A stretch of 9,571 nucleotides of DNA from CAZIPZ01 sp964541075. GTDB lineage: Bacteria > Acidobacteriota > Terriglobia > 20CM-2-55-15. A model generated the notes under the pieces. The model saw only the letters and a program-made list of their open reading frames with translations. It was not told where the DNA came from and ran no database searches. The stretch's first letter is position 1; every line of letters starts with the position of its first letter. Where the stretch lies: the NCBI GenBank assembly GCA_964541075.1, contig CAZIPZ010000160.1, forward strand, positions 1 to 9,571, read 5' to 3'. This document shows, piece by piece, positions 1 through 8,556 of this stretch. The position numbers were made by a program, and so were the translations under genes.

Positions 1-1
1 A

Positions 2-844
2 TACACGCCGGACGATTTCATCCGCATGGTCCGCAAACACCGAATTGCGTTCAAAGAAAAAAAGCTGGGCCAGCTCTTTTGCGACGGTCCCTCTCAGCAA
101 ATCATCAACATGCTGCTGAAGGAATGCTCTTCGGCCCGCGTTGACGTGCGCACCGGGTGTTACGTGAAAAGCATCCAGAAGGATGACCGGTTCCTGATTT
201 CAACCAGTCTTGGGGATTTTGAATGCCGCTCTCTGGTCATCGCAACAGGCGGACTTTCCATTCCAGCCGTGGGAGCCACGGACTTTGGATACAAGATCGC
301 GCGACAGTTTGGTCTGGAGCTCACCAGCCTACGGCCCGCTCTGGTTCCATTGACGGCTGGCGGCGCCGAAGGCCGTGCGCTCCGGCAATTGAGCGGCGTG
401 TCCATCGATGCAGTTGTGAAATTTGAAAAAGTCTCCTTCCGAGAGAAGGTGCTTTTCACGCATCGCGGATTCAGCGGTCCGGCGATATTGCAAATCTCGT
501 CCTACTGGAAGCCCGGAAAGGCCATCCTCATTGATGCCCTTCCGGATGGCGACCCCAGGATCCTGCCGCGCCGCTTCCTGCAACAATGGCGCGAACTCCA
601 TGGCGACACGCCGGAACTGCTGCACTCCTGGGTTGTGGTTCCGTCGGGAACCGAAGGCTACGCTAAAGCGGAAGTCACGGCAGGCGGAGTTCTAACTCGT
701 GAACTTTCATCCAAGACGATGGAAACCAGAAAGGTTCCAGGACTGTATTTCGTTGGAGAGGTCGTCGACGTGACCGGGCAGCTCGGGGGATTCAATTTTC
801 AGTGGGCCTGGGCATCGGGTTTTGCAGCAGGCCAGTACGCTTAG
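2..844 (+). CDS. BaiN/HI0933-family NAD(P)/FAD-dependent oxidoreductase, C-terminal part (5' truncated by window edge)
   Basis: This is the C-terminal 280 residues of a flavoprotein of the HI0933/YhiN/BaiN family; full members are about 400 residues, so the N-terminal FAD-binding GxGxxG region lies left of the window. The frame is open from base 2, upstream of the first ATG at 26, so that ATG is not the true start. Visible family features are the segment YTPDDFIRM at the edge, the dinucleotide-domain strand VIATGGLSIPAVGATDFGY (around base 235), ending in the G-x-x-x-x-G-Y pattern, and the strongly conserved C-terminus GLYFVGEVVDVTGQLGGFNF followed by QWAWASG (around base 740), which closes over the flavin. 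The family is assigned to cytosolic flavin-dependent reductases. BaiN itself was proposed to act on bile acid intermediates, but most members have no known substrate and none can be inferred here. It converges on the PEP-CTERM gene with 11 bases between stops. Confidence 0.9.
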   Translation, partial: YTPDDFIRMVRKHRIAFKEKKLGQLFCDGPSQQIINMLLKECSSARVDVRTGCYVKSIQKDDRFLISTSLGDFECRSLVIATGGLSIPAVGATDFGYKIARQFGLELTSLRPALVPLTAGGAEGRALRQLSGVSIDAVVKFEKVSFREKVLFTHRGFSGPAILQISSYWKPGKAILIDALPDGDPRILPRRFLQQWRELHGDTPELLHSWVVVPSGTEGYAKAEVTAGGVLTRELSSKTMETRKVPGLYFVGEVVDVTGQLGGFNFQWAWASGFAAGQYA

Positions 845-855
845 GTCGACTGACT

Positions 856-1656
856 TTAAGGCCGTAACGAATCCCGACGCCGGCGTAAAGAAACCCGACG
901 CAGCAATCCAAGAACTCCGATTCCTAGCGACACAAAACTCGTGGGTTCCGGCACGGGCGTGGAGTAGTCGTGATTGCTGGAGCTCGATAGGGTGACGCCT
1001 GGCGTTTGAGAATCAAGATAGTAGTGCACTGTCTGCCCAAAACCGCCTGTGATCGAGGAGTTCAGGCCGGCGCGAGCGAGAACGTTAAGGCCTCCGCTTA
1101 GTATGAACGTAGCACCGACAGTCGTTGTGAGCGTTGGACTTCCACTGAAGCCCGTAACGACAACCAGACCGAGATCGTCAATATACGTCGCGGACTGAGA
1201 TTCGCCGTAACACTGCGCACTGGGACCGCATACTTGCGAGGTAAGTTCTCCGCGATAGCTCCTGCCGCCCGCGCCAAAACCTCCCGCGACGTTCTGACTC
1301 AGCGTCAACATGACCAACGCGCCCAAAGGCAAGGTGTCGGAATTCACGGTGATGTAGTCGGTGAAACTCGCTGCGCCTACAGCTTCAGTGAATGCGGATT
1401 CTGAACTCGAAGCCTCGACGTGAACACCCAACACACCCGCGGCGGCGTTTGCGCTCCCTCTGCTGGTCCCCGATCCAATGTCGTTGCCGCCGCTGATGGA
1501 TATCGCCACACTGCTCGGCGCATTCGTGTGCACGTCAAAGGCAGTCTCGAAACTGGTCACTGCCTGGAGATTCACCTGCACGCTGGTGGTGTAATCCGCT
1601 AACGCGGGAGTGACGAGCGCAAGGAACAGTGACAACGCCAAAAGGAGATTCTTCAT
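856..1656 (-). CDS. PEP-CTERM sorting-domain exported protein
   Basis: A 266-residue secreted protein with no recognised catalytic domain. I chose the ATG at 1656 because it opens directly on a signal peptide (MKNLLLALSLF...TPALA, cleavage expected after residue 20). The frame extends to an ATG at 1746, but that would bury the signal 30 residues inside. Neither start has a clear Shine-Dalgarno site. The mature region (21-230) is rich in Ser, Thr, Gly and Ala and looks like beta-strand-rich surface material, with one Cys pair (C143, C149). The tail has the three-part exosortase signal: VPEP at 235-238, a short hydrophobic segment (about 239-252), then Arg-rich residues to the end. In this family the PEP motif is recognised by exosortase at the membrane, and the proteins are often tied to exopolysaccharide or biofilm. 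No exosortase gene is in the window. A weak sigma70 match (TTTACA, 16-base spacer, CAGAAT, minus strand 1813-1786) lies upstream. Confidence 0.85.
   Translation of the reverse strand: MKNLLLALSLFLALVTPALADYTTSVQVNLQAVTSFETAFDVHTNAPSSVAISISGGNDIGSGTSRGSANAAAGVLGVHVEASSSESAFTEAVGAASFTDYITVNSDTLPLGALVMLTLSQNVAGGFGAGGRSYRGELTSQVCGPSAQCYGESQSATYIDDLGLVVVTGFSGSPTLTTTVGATFILSGGLNVLARAGLNSSITGGFGQTVHYYLDSQTPGVTLSSSSNHDYSTPVPEPTSFVSLGIGVLGLLRRVSLRRRRDSLRP
861..902. repeat. two-copy imperfect tandem repeat (period 21) in the 3' end of the PEP-CTERM gene
   Basis: CGTAACGAATCCCGACGC (863-880) and CGTAAAGAAACCCGACGC (884-901) match at 16 of 18 bases with a 21-base period. On the coding (minus) strand the repeat encodes the basic tail as two 7-residue units, RVSLRRR and RRDSLRP. 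It looks like a small duplication of the Arg-rich C-terminus of the sorting signal. Confidence 0.55.
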
Positions 1657-1887
1657 GATGGTTGCACACAAAGCACTTGATATTCCAACTGGGAAGCGGA
1701 TGAGAAGGAACCATTTAGCCCGACACGCACGTCGGCTCGGAATCAATGGTGTAAAGAATTCTGACGGGAATGATAAAAAACCCCAATTCTGAAACTGGAG
1801 GTTCTCTTGTAAACAGCCGTAACCAACTGATGCTAAAGAGCTCCGTGAACGGCTATTTTCATATTTTCGGGCGACGCCAGCGGCGCC
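1657..1887. other. divergent intergenic region between the PEP-CTERM and patatin-like genes
   Basis: About 230-280 bases, depending on the patatin start, separate two divergently transcribed genes, so both promoters should be here. I see only weak candidates: a minus-strand TTTACA/CAGAAT pair (1813-1786) for the PEP-CTERM gene, and AT-rich stretches (ATTTTCATATTTTC, 1854-1867) before the patatin gene with no convincing -35 partner. The plus-strand segment GTGTAAAGAATTCTGACGG (1750-1768) resembles the repeat in the 3' end of the PEP-CTERM gene (14 of 19 bases by eye). No RNA gene or further ORF is supported. Confidence 0.4.
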
Positions 1888-1938
1888 ATGACTCTGCGCT
1901 GTCCCTTTCTTATCCCATCATTTAGTATCCCTAGCGTG

Positions 1939-4413
1939 ATGAAGACTCTGGAAGATGTTTTGAGGGATGAGCACGAATCGATCAAGCGCGAATCCATCGA
2001 TCCGCATGCCGACCTCAAACAGGTTCATCGACGACGAAACCATGCCGACTATTTCGCCTTGTGCCTTTCTGGAGGCGGCATCCGCAGCGCCACGTTCAAT
2101 TTGGGAATCCTGCAGGGTCTCGCACGGCGGCAAAAGGCGGAAGCCGACGACAAACTCCAGACGCTCGACTATCTTTCGACGGTCTCCGGCGGCGGCTTTA
2201 TCGGCGGCTGGTATTCCGCGTGGAAACATCGCGATTTGAACAAGACGCCGGACCTGAACGAACCGCTCGCAAAGCTTGCAGTCCCAGAGTTCAATGATCC
2301 TTCACAGGTCGAACCGAAACCTGTCGAACACCTTCGAAGCTTCAGCAATTACCTGAGTCCAAGCGTAGGCCTGTTGAGCGCAGATTTCTGGACCCTCGTC
2401 GCGATATACCTTCGCAACCTTTGCCTGATCAATGCCGTCCTTGCGCCGGTGATTCTGGCGGCGTTGATGATTCCGAGAATCTTGTATGCCTTGATGAACG
2501 TCCGACTGGAAGCCTCTGTCGGCAGGACGGCGATTCTCGGGTCGCTGCTGGCATTGGCTCTCGCGACTGGCGCCTACGCCGTTTGGAGAATCGCACAAAA
2601 CCTTTCGATCATTGGCAGCGCGAACGACAGTGAATTTGCTTTCCTCAAGCGCATCCTTATTCCATTGAGCATTTCCGCAGTTTGCGCCGTGACCGCCTGC
2701 GCCTGGTACGTCAGGCTGGATTCTGCGCACACACGGCTTTACGTATCTTTCGCATTTCCACTGCTTTTTATATTGTTGATGGGAATTGGAACGATCATCG
2801 CAGGGCTGACAAGCCGCCACACGACTGAAAACGATGAAGAATGGTGGGCGCGCGCCGGCGCGTGGATGATGATCGTCCTGCTGGCGTGGGTCACGATGTG
2901 TGTTCTCGTGTTGTGGGCGCCGGACTTGATCCTTCGATTTCTCGAGTTGGCGCAAACGCCCTCGAGATTGATGGAATCCTGGATGAACATAGCGCTGACG
3001 CTAGCTCCGATCATCGGCGTCTTATCGACGATCCTTTCCCTTGCTGGCGGCTTCACTTCGACAACGCCAAGCGGCGATGAGAAGCAATCCAAAGTCGGAA
3101 CGAAAGCATGGCTTGTGCTGAAAGCCACCAGTCTATTGGCCAGCGTCGCCCTCATTTTCATCCTCGCGACGTTCGCTGCACTGACGGGTCCGCTGCTTCT
3201 ACTGCTGGGCGTCGCAGGAAACTCAAACATCCAATGGAACCAGCATGTGGCCATTCTCGATAACTCTGGTTTAGGCGCTCTGATAGCGGCGACTCTGATC
3301 ATGTTTGGGGCGGCGCAATTGTTCGCTGTGTTTATTGATACGAACAAGTTTTCGCTTCACTACTTCTGGCGCAACAGGATCGTACGGGCATATCTGGGGG
3401 CTTCTCGAGATCACACGAATACCTCGACGATGATTGCATTCACGGGATTCGATCCGGCAGACAACCTAAAAATGACACGTCTCCGGAAGCAGCGTCCGTT
3501 TCACGTCATCAACATCGCGCTGAACCTTGTAGCCAGCAAAAAACTGAGCTGGCAGGAACGATTGGCGGAATCGTTCACAGTCTCTCCCTTGCACTGCGGC
3601 ACGCACTGGCTCGGGTACCGGGATTCCGAAACGTACGGAAAGGGCATATCGCTGGGAAATGCGGTCGCGCTTTCCGGAGCGGCGGCAAGTCCCAATATGG
3701 GCTATATGATGACTTCCCCCGTCGTCCGCTTCCTCATGACGATGTTCAACGTTCGGCTGGGCTCGTGGATGGGTAATCCGGGGCCTCACGGCGACGGCAC
3801 GTTCGACAAGCACGCCCCGAAAAACATTCTGAAACCCATTCTGCTCGAAGCGTTGGGACAGACCGACGACGAATCCCCTTATGTGTATCTGTCTGACGGC
3901 GGCCACTTCGAGAATCTTGGCCTCTACGAAATGGTGCTGCGCCGATGCCGATTCATCATCGTCAGCGATGCGAGCACAGATGCGACCTATTCCTATGAAT
4001 CCCTGGCCCAGGCCACGCGAAAGATTCGAGTCGACTTTGGCATTCCCATCGACTTCAACCCGTTTCCGGACATCATCGGTCGAACGAAGGACGGAAGCGG
4101 AGTGCATTGCGCGGTCGGGACGATCGGCTACAGCCAGGTTGATCGTGAGTGCAAAGACGGCATTCTCCTCTACGTTAAGCCTTCCCTTGTGAAGGATGAA
4201 CCGCGCGACATTATCAACTACCTCAGCGAAAGCGCGGATTTCCCACAGGAGAGCATTGCGGACCAATTTTTCTCTGAATCTCAATTCGAATCTTACCGGA
4301 TGCTGGGCTTCGTCATCGCACAGCGCCTGTTCAAAAGCGGCGATCTTCGCGCAGACCTCGTGTCCCTCCGGGGAGGCGAACCGCCGACTCAGGCGTTCGC
4401 CGCAAAGGCATAG
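1939..4413 (+). CDS. patatin-like phospholipase family protein with polytopic membrane insert
   Basis: An 824-residue protein predicted to be a membrane-bound serine lipid acyl hydrolase of the patatin fold. The N-terminal part carries the oxyanion-hole glycines SGGGIR (44-49), followed by TFNLGILQGL and the nucleophile segment YLSTVSGGGFIGGW with Ser83 as the likely nucleophile; this replaces the textbook GxSxG, as in other large bacterial members. Residues about 151-466 contain roughly eight hydrophobic helices. The second half of the active site follows, with DGGHFENLGLYE supplying the dyad Asp653 in the DG[GA] motif. The protein is much longer than soluble patatins (300-400 residues) because of this insert. 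Start: ATG 1939 (MKTLEDVLRDEHES) begins the family-like soluble N-terminus; ATG 1888 in the same frame would add 17 residues. Neither has a clear ribosome binding site. Substrate is unknown; phospholipids are the family expectation. A weak stem (4404-4409 with 4429-4434) follows the stop. Confidence 0.85.
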   Translation: MKTLEDVLRDEHESIKRESIDPHADLKQVHRRRNHADYFALCLSGGGIRSATFNLGILQGLARRQKAEADDKLQTLDYLSTVSGGGFIGGWYSAWKHRDLNKTPDLNEPLAKLAVPEFNDPSQVEPKPVEHLRSFSNYLSPSVGLLSADFWTLVAIYLRNLCLINAVLAPVILAALMIPRILYALMNVRLEASVGRTAILGSLLALALATGAYAVWRIAQNLSIIGSANDSEFAFLKRILIPLSISAVCAVTACAWYVRLDSAHTRLYVSFAFPLLFILLMGIGTIIAGLTSRHTTENDEEWWARAGAWMMIVLLAWVTMCVLVLWAPDLILRFLELAQTPSRLMESWMNIALTLAPIIGVLSTILSLAGGFTSTTPSGDEKQSKVGTKAWLVLKATSLLASVALIFILATFAALTGPLLLLLGVAGNSNIQWNQHVAILDNSGLGALIAATLIMFGAAQLFAVFIDTNKFSLHYFWRNRIVRAYLGASRDHTNTSTMIAFTGFDPADNLKMTRLRKQRPFHVINIALNLVASKKLSWQERLAESFTVSPLHCGTHWLGYRDSETYGKGISLGNAVALSGAAASPNMGYMMTSPVVRFLMTMFNVRLGSWMGNPGPHGDGTFDKHAPKNILKPILLEALGQTDDESPYVYLSDGGHFENLGLYEMVLRRCRFIIVSDASTDATYSYESLAQATRKIRVDFGIPIDFNPFPDIIGRTKDGSGVHCAVGTIGYSQVDRECKDGILLYVKPSLVKDEPRDIINYLSESADFPQESIADQFFSESQFESYRMLGFVIAQRLFKSGDLRADLVSLRGGEPPTQAFAAKA

Positions 4414-4452
4414 CTCTTTACACCGGCCGCCTTTCCATCTTTCAACCGCGTC

Positions 4453-4481
4453 TTTAAAGCGATTTTGTCTTGGGCTAGAAT
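4453..4481 (+). promoter_or_regulatory. candidate sigma70 promoter for the TonB-dependent receptor
   Basis: TTTAAA (4453-4458) and TAGAAT (4476-4481) are separated by exactly 17 bases and match 4 and 5 of 6 consensus positions. The pair lies in the gap after the patatin stop and would start transcription near 4488, some 60-85 bases before the receptor start codon. It is a pattern match only. Confidence 0.35.
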
Positions 4482-4572
4482 TGGTTCCCCTTGCAAGCGG
4501 CCGACACCAACGACGCGACCTGATTTGGCCTCCTGGTACGGTTTAATGCAGCTTCATAGAGTGTTCTCCCTT

Positions 4573-7500
4573 ATGTACGGATTGCGCGTGTTATTGCCTC
4601 TTCTCTTAGCCATTACGCTGGCCGCGGCTCCCGTTCAGAAACTCGCGGTCGAAGGAACGGTGACGGACGGACAGTTTCCGATTTCGGGTTTTGTGATCGT
4701 CAGCCTGGACAGTGGTGAAGAAGTCGCCAACATCACGGTCGGCGGCGACGGCAAGTACTCTGTGGAATTGGATGCAGGCAAGGACTACCTTTTTAATGTG
4801 GTCGCGGACCGGCACGAGGAAAAGCTGCTGATCGTCACCATCGCACCGGAGGGCGCCATTAGCTCCATCGATTCAGATGGAAACACAGTGGACTACCACA
4901 TGGTGGCGCTCACTCCAATTGCTGCCACCGCCCAGCAAACAGAATCCTATTTCCGGGAATCGGCCCAGCCTGAAACGCGAACCTTTTCGCGATCCGCCTC
5001 GTTTTCCGGCGCGTTGATTCGAGCGCTTCCCTTGGGCGGGATCCGAAACATCGACGGTCTCGGTTTGCTGGCGCCGGGAGTCGCTCCCGCTCCGGCAACG
5101 GATGCCAAAGCCGGCCCAAGCTTCGGACCGACGATGGGAACCGCAGGTCAGTACGCAGTGAACGGCCTGCGCAGCCGGGAAAACAACTTCACGACGGACG
5201 GCTCAGATAACAACGATGAAGAGGTCGGCGTTCGCCGGCAAGGCTTCGTCTCGCCGTTTCCGCAGTCTCCGGAAAGCATTGAAGAGTTCCAGATTGTCAC
5301 CGCCATCCCCGAAGCCCAGTTCGGACACAACATCAGCGCGCAGATCAATGTGCTCTCGCGATACGGCGAATCGCGATTTCACGGAAGTCTGTTTGGTTTT
5401 GGCACGGCCAGCCCCTTGATCTCTCGCAGCTTTTACAACCAGAATCTCTCCGCGTACCCGGCTGCGTTTCGAGATCTCGTGCCGATCACGGCCAACGGGA
5501 AGCTTGATGGCTCTTCCGTGCATTTCACGCTCGGACCGTCTGGACACCCGTTGGTGAGATTGAGATCAGGACTGGAAGGCCCAGGATTCCAGGTCAATCC
5601 TGTTCGAGGCAAGGATTCCTATACTCGTTTTCAGGGCGGCTTCGCCGGCGGCGGGCCGATCAGCCAGAAACGCGGAACCTTCGCGTTCGGTTCCTGGGAA
5701 CGGCAGATCATCCATTCCAGCCGCCAGGGGCATTTTTCAACCCCTACGGTCGAACAGCGGGGATTCTATGAATGTGACCGCTCATGCGATGGCCGATCGG
5801 CGCCGATGGCCAGAAGCGGCCCCACGCAGCCGGACGGGGACGCCGTGTTCAGCCTCTATCCTTTTCCCAATAACCCCCTGGGACCGTATGGGCCTAACAC
5901 GTTCACTCAAATTCAGCCGGCTGACGCTCTCGCGGATCTGATCTCCGCCAAAGTCGACCAGCAATTCAATTTCGGCCCGACATCTCACATCCTGACCACG
6001 CGCGGAAACGCGAGCATCGAGCACAGCATTCTGCCGAGCACCGGAGGAGCGCTCTTTTCATCTGTTAAACCGAAGCTGCGCAATTACAACTTCGCAATGT
6101 TCTTCACCAGCAGCCTGGGAAGCAGCCTGGCAAATACTTTTCGCGCTTCCTTCGGCCGCACCTCTGCGAGTTTCAGCGAAGTTCGGAATCCCCTCCTTCG
6201 CCCACCGTCGCAATTTTCAGACTATTCGTTTCTGCTGAATGCGCCCCTGCTCTTTAATGTCACAGGCGCCAATGACTCGTCATTCCGTTATGCATCTCTC
6301 GATACGAACGTGATCCAAGACAGAATTCCCGAATGGTCGCGCCTTGCTCCGGCCGGTCCCCGCCTGATTACCTCTTCCGACAGCATCACTGGACCTGTCG
6401 GCCAGATAACGCTTGCGGGTTTCAGTGGACTGGGCGTCGACGTGTTTCACCTGCCTCAGGCACGCTCCCACAAGACGATTCAGTTTGCGGACTCCGCTGC
6501 CTTCACCGCCGGCCCTCAGCAACTCGTGTTCGGTTTCGATGCGCGCATGCGCGACCTGGACAGCACCATCGAAAAGAACGTGCGACCATATTTTGCATTT
6601 TCAAATCTTCGAGTTCCAAAAGACTCTCAGCGCGAACTGCCGCTGGACATCCTGTGGTCCACGCAATTGGCGGCTAACGGATCACCAACAGGAATCTTCA
6701 GCACGCTCGCTTACGACTCCGATCACGTGGTGACATTCCGCCGGAACGAACTCGATGTCTTCGCTCAAGACAAGATCCAGGTGACGCCAAGCTTCCACGT
6801 CAGCATCGGCGCTCGTCTGGCTTTCAATCAATTGCCGCAGCAGCTGAATGCCAAGTTCAAACAAGCCTTTGACGTGGATACGTTGTTCAAGCAGGCGGAG
6901 GCCGCCAAGAACGCATGCGGGACCATCTATGCAGGACGGCCCGCGGCTTTGACGACTCGATGCCAGCTGAGCCTGGATATCCTGGAAGACTCTTTTCCCG
7001 CAGATTTCGGTAAAACGTTCGGAGCAGAACGCTTCAGGACCGATCCTCGGCTGGGCATGGTCTGGGTGCTCCCCGGCGGAGGCCGAACCGTCCTGCGCCT
7101 GGGCGCAGGCGTATACACGGGAGCTTTTCCAACGGTCCTGGCAAACGAATCCAGAGATCCATTCCCCGCTTTCATTTCGCTCCAGCATCCCGGCAACTCG
7201 AACTTTGAGAACTTTGGCTTCGGGCGATTGAACGACTTGCGACCGGCTCTGACTGTCCCGGGAACACTGAACCTGTTATCGAATGCGCCGCTTGGACTGA
7301 CCGCTTTGGATTTGAGAACTCCCGATGACTCCGTAAAGTTCGCCGGCATACTGGCCCAGCAAGACGGCGTGACGCTTCTCACCCAACCAGCGCCCGGCTT
7401 GAAGAATCCGTTTTCGCGTCAGGCGGTCGTGACTCTCGAACACCAGCTCACATCATCCGCATCGCTTTCTGTCGCGTACGTGGGAACTCAAGGTCGAAGG

Positions 7501-8355
7501 CTTGTCCGCGTCAGCACTCCGCAGGACGGATGGTTGAGAAGCCAGGCGCGCTTCTGGCAGGCGTTGGACCAACTGATACTCCTTCCTCCCCAGGCGTCCG
7601 TCCCGTCTGTGATTACGGCATACCCTCGCCCGGTCGGAGCGGTGCAGACCGTGTATGAGTCGACGGCCCGTTCGGATTATCACGCGATGCAGACCGAAAT
7701 GCTGCTGAGGTTGGGCAAGCTGCAATGGAAATCGTCATTCACCTACTCGCACGCCATCGACGAGGTATCGGACTTCTTCGACATGAGCGGCGCCTACGCT
7801 CTGCCTCAAAATAGTATGGTGCGATCCGAACGTGGTTCTGCAAACTTCGATGTCCGCCACAGAATGGTGAATTTTTTCGTCTGGGATTTACCCTTCCTTC
7901 AAGAGAACGCCTGGGGCGGATGGCAGATCGCCGGAATCTACACGCTGCAGAGCGGCCAGCCATTCACGGTGAACACCGGAATCGATAACAATCTTGATGG
8001 CAATCTCACCGATCGGCCGAACACGACCAATGGACTGGTAGCCGGCGACGGCCCTGCCAAGCTTATCCGAACAGTCCCGATTGCCAGCCTTCTGGGGCAG
8101 GCTGGGGAAAATGGCGCCGTTGGCCGCAACACATTCCGAGCCAACGGCATTCACAGCCTGGATGTGGCTTTGACCAAGAAGTTCAAGCTCAAGGAAGCCA
8201 ACGAAGTCCAATTGAGATTGGAAGCATTCAACGCGCTGAATCGGACTCACTTTGCAGTGCCGGTCCGCATCCTCGAGTCTCCCGCATTCGGACGTTCGGT
8301 CGATACGTCCATCTCGCCGAGGACTATTCAGGTCGCCCTAAAGTTGTCCTTTTGA
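4573..8355 (+). CDS. Oar-like TonB-dependent outer-membrane receptor with carboxypeptidase-regulatory-like domain
   Basis: A 1260-residue outer-membrane beta-barrel of the Oar-like TonB-dependent receptor group typical of Acidobacteriota. The ATG at 4573 opens on a compact signal peptide (MYGLRVLLPLLLAITLAAA). ATG 4546 adds 9 residues and is also possible; the open frame reaches a TTG at 4465, which would place about 40 residues before the signal core. No start has a good Shine-Dalgarno site. Residues about 24-115 form an Ig-like carboxypeptidase-regulatory domain (VEGTVTDG...DGKYSVELDAG). A plug-like region follows with the signatures YAVNGLRSRENNFTTDGSDN (194-213) and SPESIEEFQI (232-241). 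The rest is an alternating-strand barrel ending in LKLSF with the terminal aromatic residue expected by the BAM complex. Such receptors import large or scarce substrates using TonB energy, often oligosaccharides or peptides; the ligand cannot be read from sequence. I did not find a clear TonB box. The 3' end overlaps the minus-strand small ORF by 18 bases. Confidence 0.92.
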   Translation: MYGLRVLLPLLLAITLAAAPVQKLAVEGTVTDGQFPISGFVIVSLDSGEEVANITVGGDGKYSVELDAGKDYLFNVVADRHEEKLLIVTIAPEGAISSIDSDGNTVDYHMVALTPIAATAQQTESYFRESAQPETRTFSRSASFSGALIRALPLGGIRNIDGLGLLAPGVAPAPATDAKAGPSFGPTMGTAGQYAVNGLRSRENNFTTDGSDNNDEEVGVRRQGFVSPFPQSPESIEEFQIVTAIPEAQFGHNISAQINVLSRYGESRFHGSLFGFGTASPLISRSFYNQNLSAYPAAFRDLVPITANGKLDGSSVHFTLGPSGHPLVRLRSGLEGPGFQVNPVRGKDSYTRFQGGFAGGGPISQKRGTFAFGSWERQIIHSSRQGHFSTPTVEQRGFYECDRSCDGRSAPMARSGPTQPDGDAVFSLYPFPNNPLGPYGPNTFTQIQPADALADLISAKVDQQFNFGPTSHILTTRGNASIEHSILPSTGGALFSSVKPKLRNYNFAMFFTSSLGSSLANTFRASFGRTSASFSEVRNPLLRPPSQFSDYSFLLNAPLLFNVTGANDSSFRYASLDTNVIQDRIPEWSRLAPAGPRLITSSDSITGPVGQITLAGFSGLGVDVFHLPQARSHKTIQFADSAAFTAGPQQLVFGFDARMRDLDSTIEKNVRPYFAFSNLRVPKDSQRELPLDILWSTQLAANGSPTGIFSTLAYDSDHVVTFRRNELDVFAQDKIQVTPSFHVSIGARLAFNQLPQQLNAKFKQAFDVDTLFKQAEAAKNACGTIYAGRPAALTTRCQLSLDILEDSFPADFGKTFGAERFRTDPRLGMVWVLPGGGRTVLRLGAGVYTGAFPTVLANESRDPFPAFISLQHPGNSNFENFGFGRLNDLRPALTVPGTLNLLSNAPLGLTALDLRTPDDSVKFAGILAQQDGVTLLTQPAPGLKNPFSRQAVVTLEHQLTSSASLSVAYVGTQGRRLVRVSTPQDGWLRSQARFWQALDQLILLPPQASVPSVITAYPRPVGAVQTVYESTARSDYHAMQTEMLLRLGKLQWKSSFTYSHAIDEVSDFFDMSGAYALPQNSMVRSERGSANFDVRHRMVNFFVWDLPFLQENAWGGWQIAGIYTLQSGQPFTVNTGIDNNLDGNLTDRPNTTNGLVAGDGPAKLIRTVPIASLLGQAGENGAVGRNTFRANGIHSLDVALTKKFKLKEANEVQLRLEAFNALNRTHFAVPVRILESPAFGRSVDTSISPRTIQVALKLSF

Positions 8356-8556
8356 GAGAAAAAGGGACCCGTTTTCCTCTTTGCCCTTTTTACACTCCAC
8401 CGTCCCTCTGTTAACCCCATCAAGACCATTGACAATGTTGGTTTCACCCGAGAGAAAGATCGTTTCGGCATTTCCTGAAAACGGAAACACCACAAGGAGA
8501 GCCAATGCCAGAACCGGCATAGACCACGCGCCGAACCTGCTGAAGGACCATTTCAT
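8338..8556 (-). CDS. small predicted secreted protein, 72 residues, unknown function
   Basis: Not a recognised family. The ORF is supported by a strong Shine-Dalgarno site (AAGGAG on the minus strand, 8567-8562) 5 bases before the ATG, and by a well-formed signal peptide: basic start MKWSFSRFG, hydrophobic core VLALALLVVFPF, likely cleavage after SGNA (residue 30). The mature part would be about 42 polar residues with one Cys (VECKKGKEENG). The last 18 bases overlap the end of the receptor gene on the other strand, and the 3' third also contains the inverted repeat taken here as a terminator. The C-terminal residues are therefore shaped by other constraints, and the ORF may be a secreted protein that lost its original 3' end. 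It could be a genuine small exported protein, a gene remnant, or less likely a chance ORF. Confidence 0.5.
   Translation of the reverse strand: MKWSFSRFGAWSMPVLALALLVVFPFSGNAETIFLSGETNIVNGLDGVNRGTVECKKGKEENGSLFLSKGQL
8359..8391. terminator. candidate bidirectional rho-independent terminator after the receptor gene
   Basis: AAAAAGGG (8359-8366) pairs perfectly with CCCTTTTT (8384-8391) across a 17-base loop, starting 4 bases after the receptor stop. The A-rich left arm and T-rich right arm give a run of U in the transcript of either strand, as expected for a bidirectional element. The GC part of the stem is only 3 pairs and the loop is long, so it may be weak. Confidence 0.4.

Noticed and set aside
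1670..1690. Sigma54-like GG-N10-GC element on the minus strand upstream of the PEP-CTERM gene (TTGGAATATCAAGTGC)
   Set aside because: Only the GG and GC anchors fit. The predicted start would lie about 4 bases before the ATG, leaving no leader.
1657..1746. Longer start (ATG 1746) for the PEP-CTERM protein
   Set aside because: It would put 30 non-conserved residues ahead of a complete signal peptide that begins at the ATG at 1656.
2851..2862. 12-base palindrome CGCGCCGGCGCG
   Set aside because: Inside conserved-looking coding sequence (Ala-Arg-Ala-Gly) in GC-rich codons; likely chance.
2302..2955. Long minus-strand frames inside the patatin gene (also 2739-3347 and 3466-4284)
   Set aside because: Arg/His/Gln-rich or low-information translations that mirror the well-supported plus-strand gene.
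6682..7188. 168-codon minus-strand frame inside the receptor gene
   Set aside because: Shadow of the receptor: no start signal and no recognisable domain.
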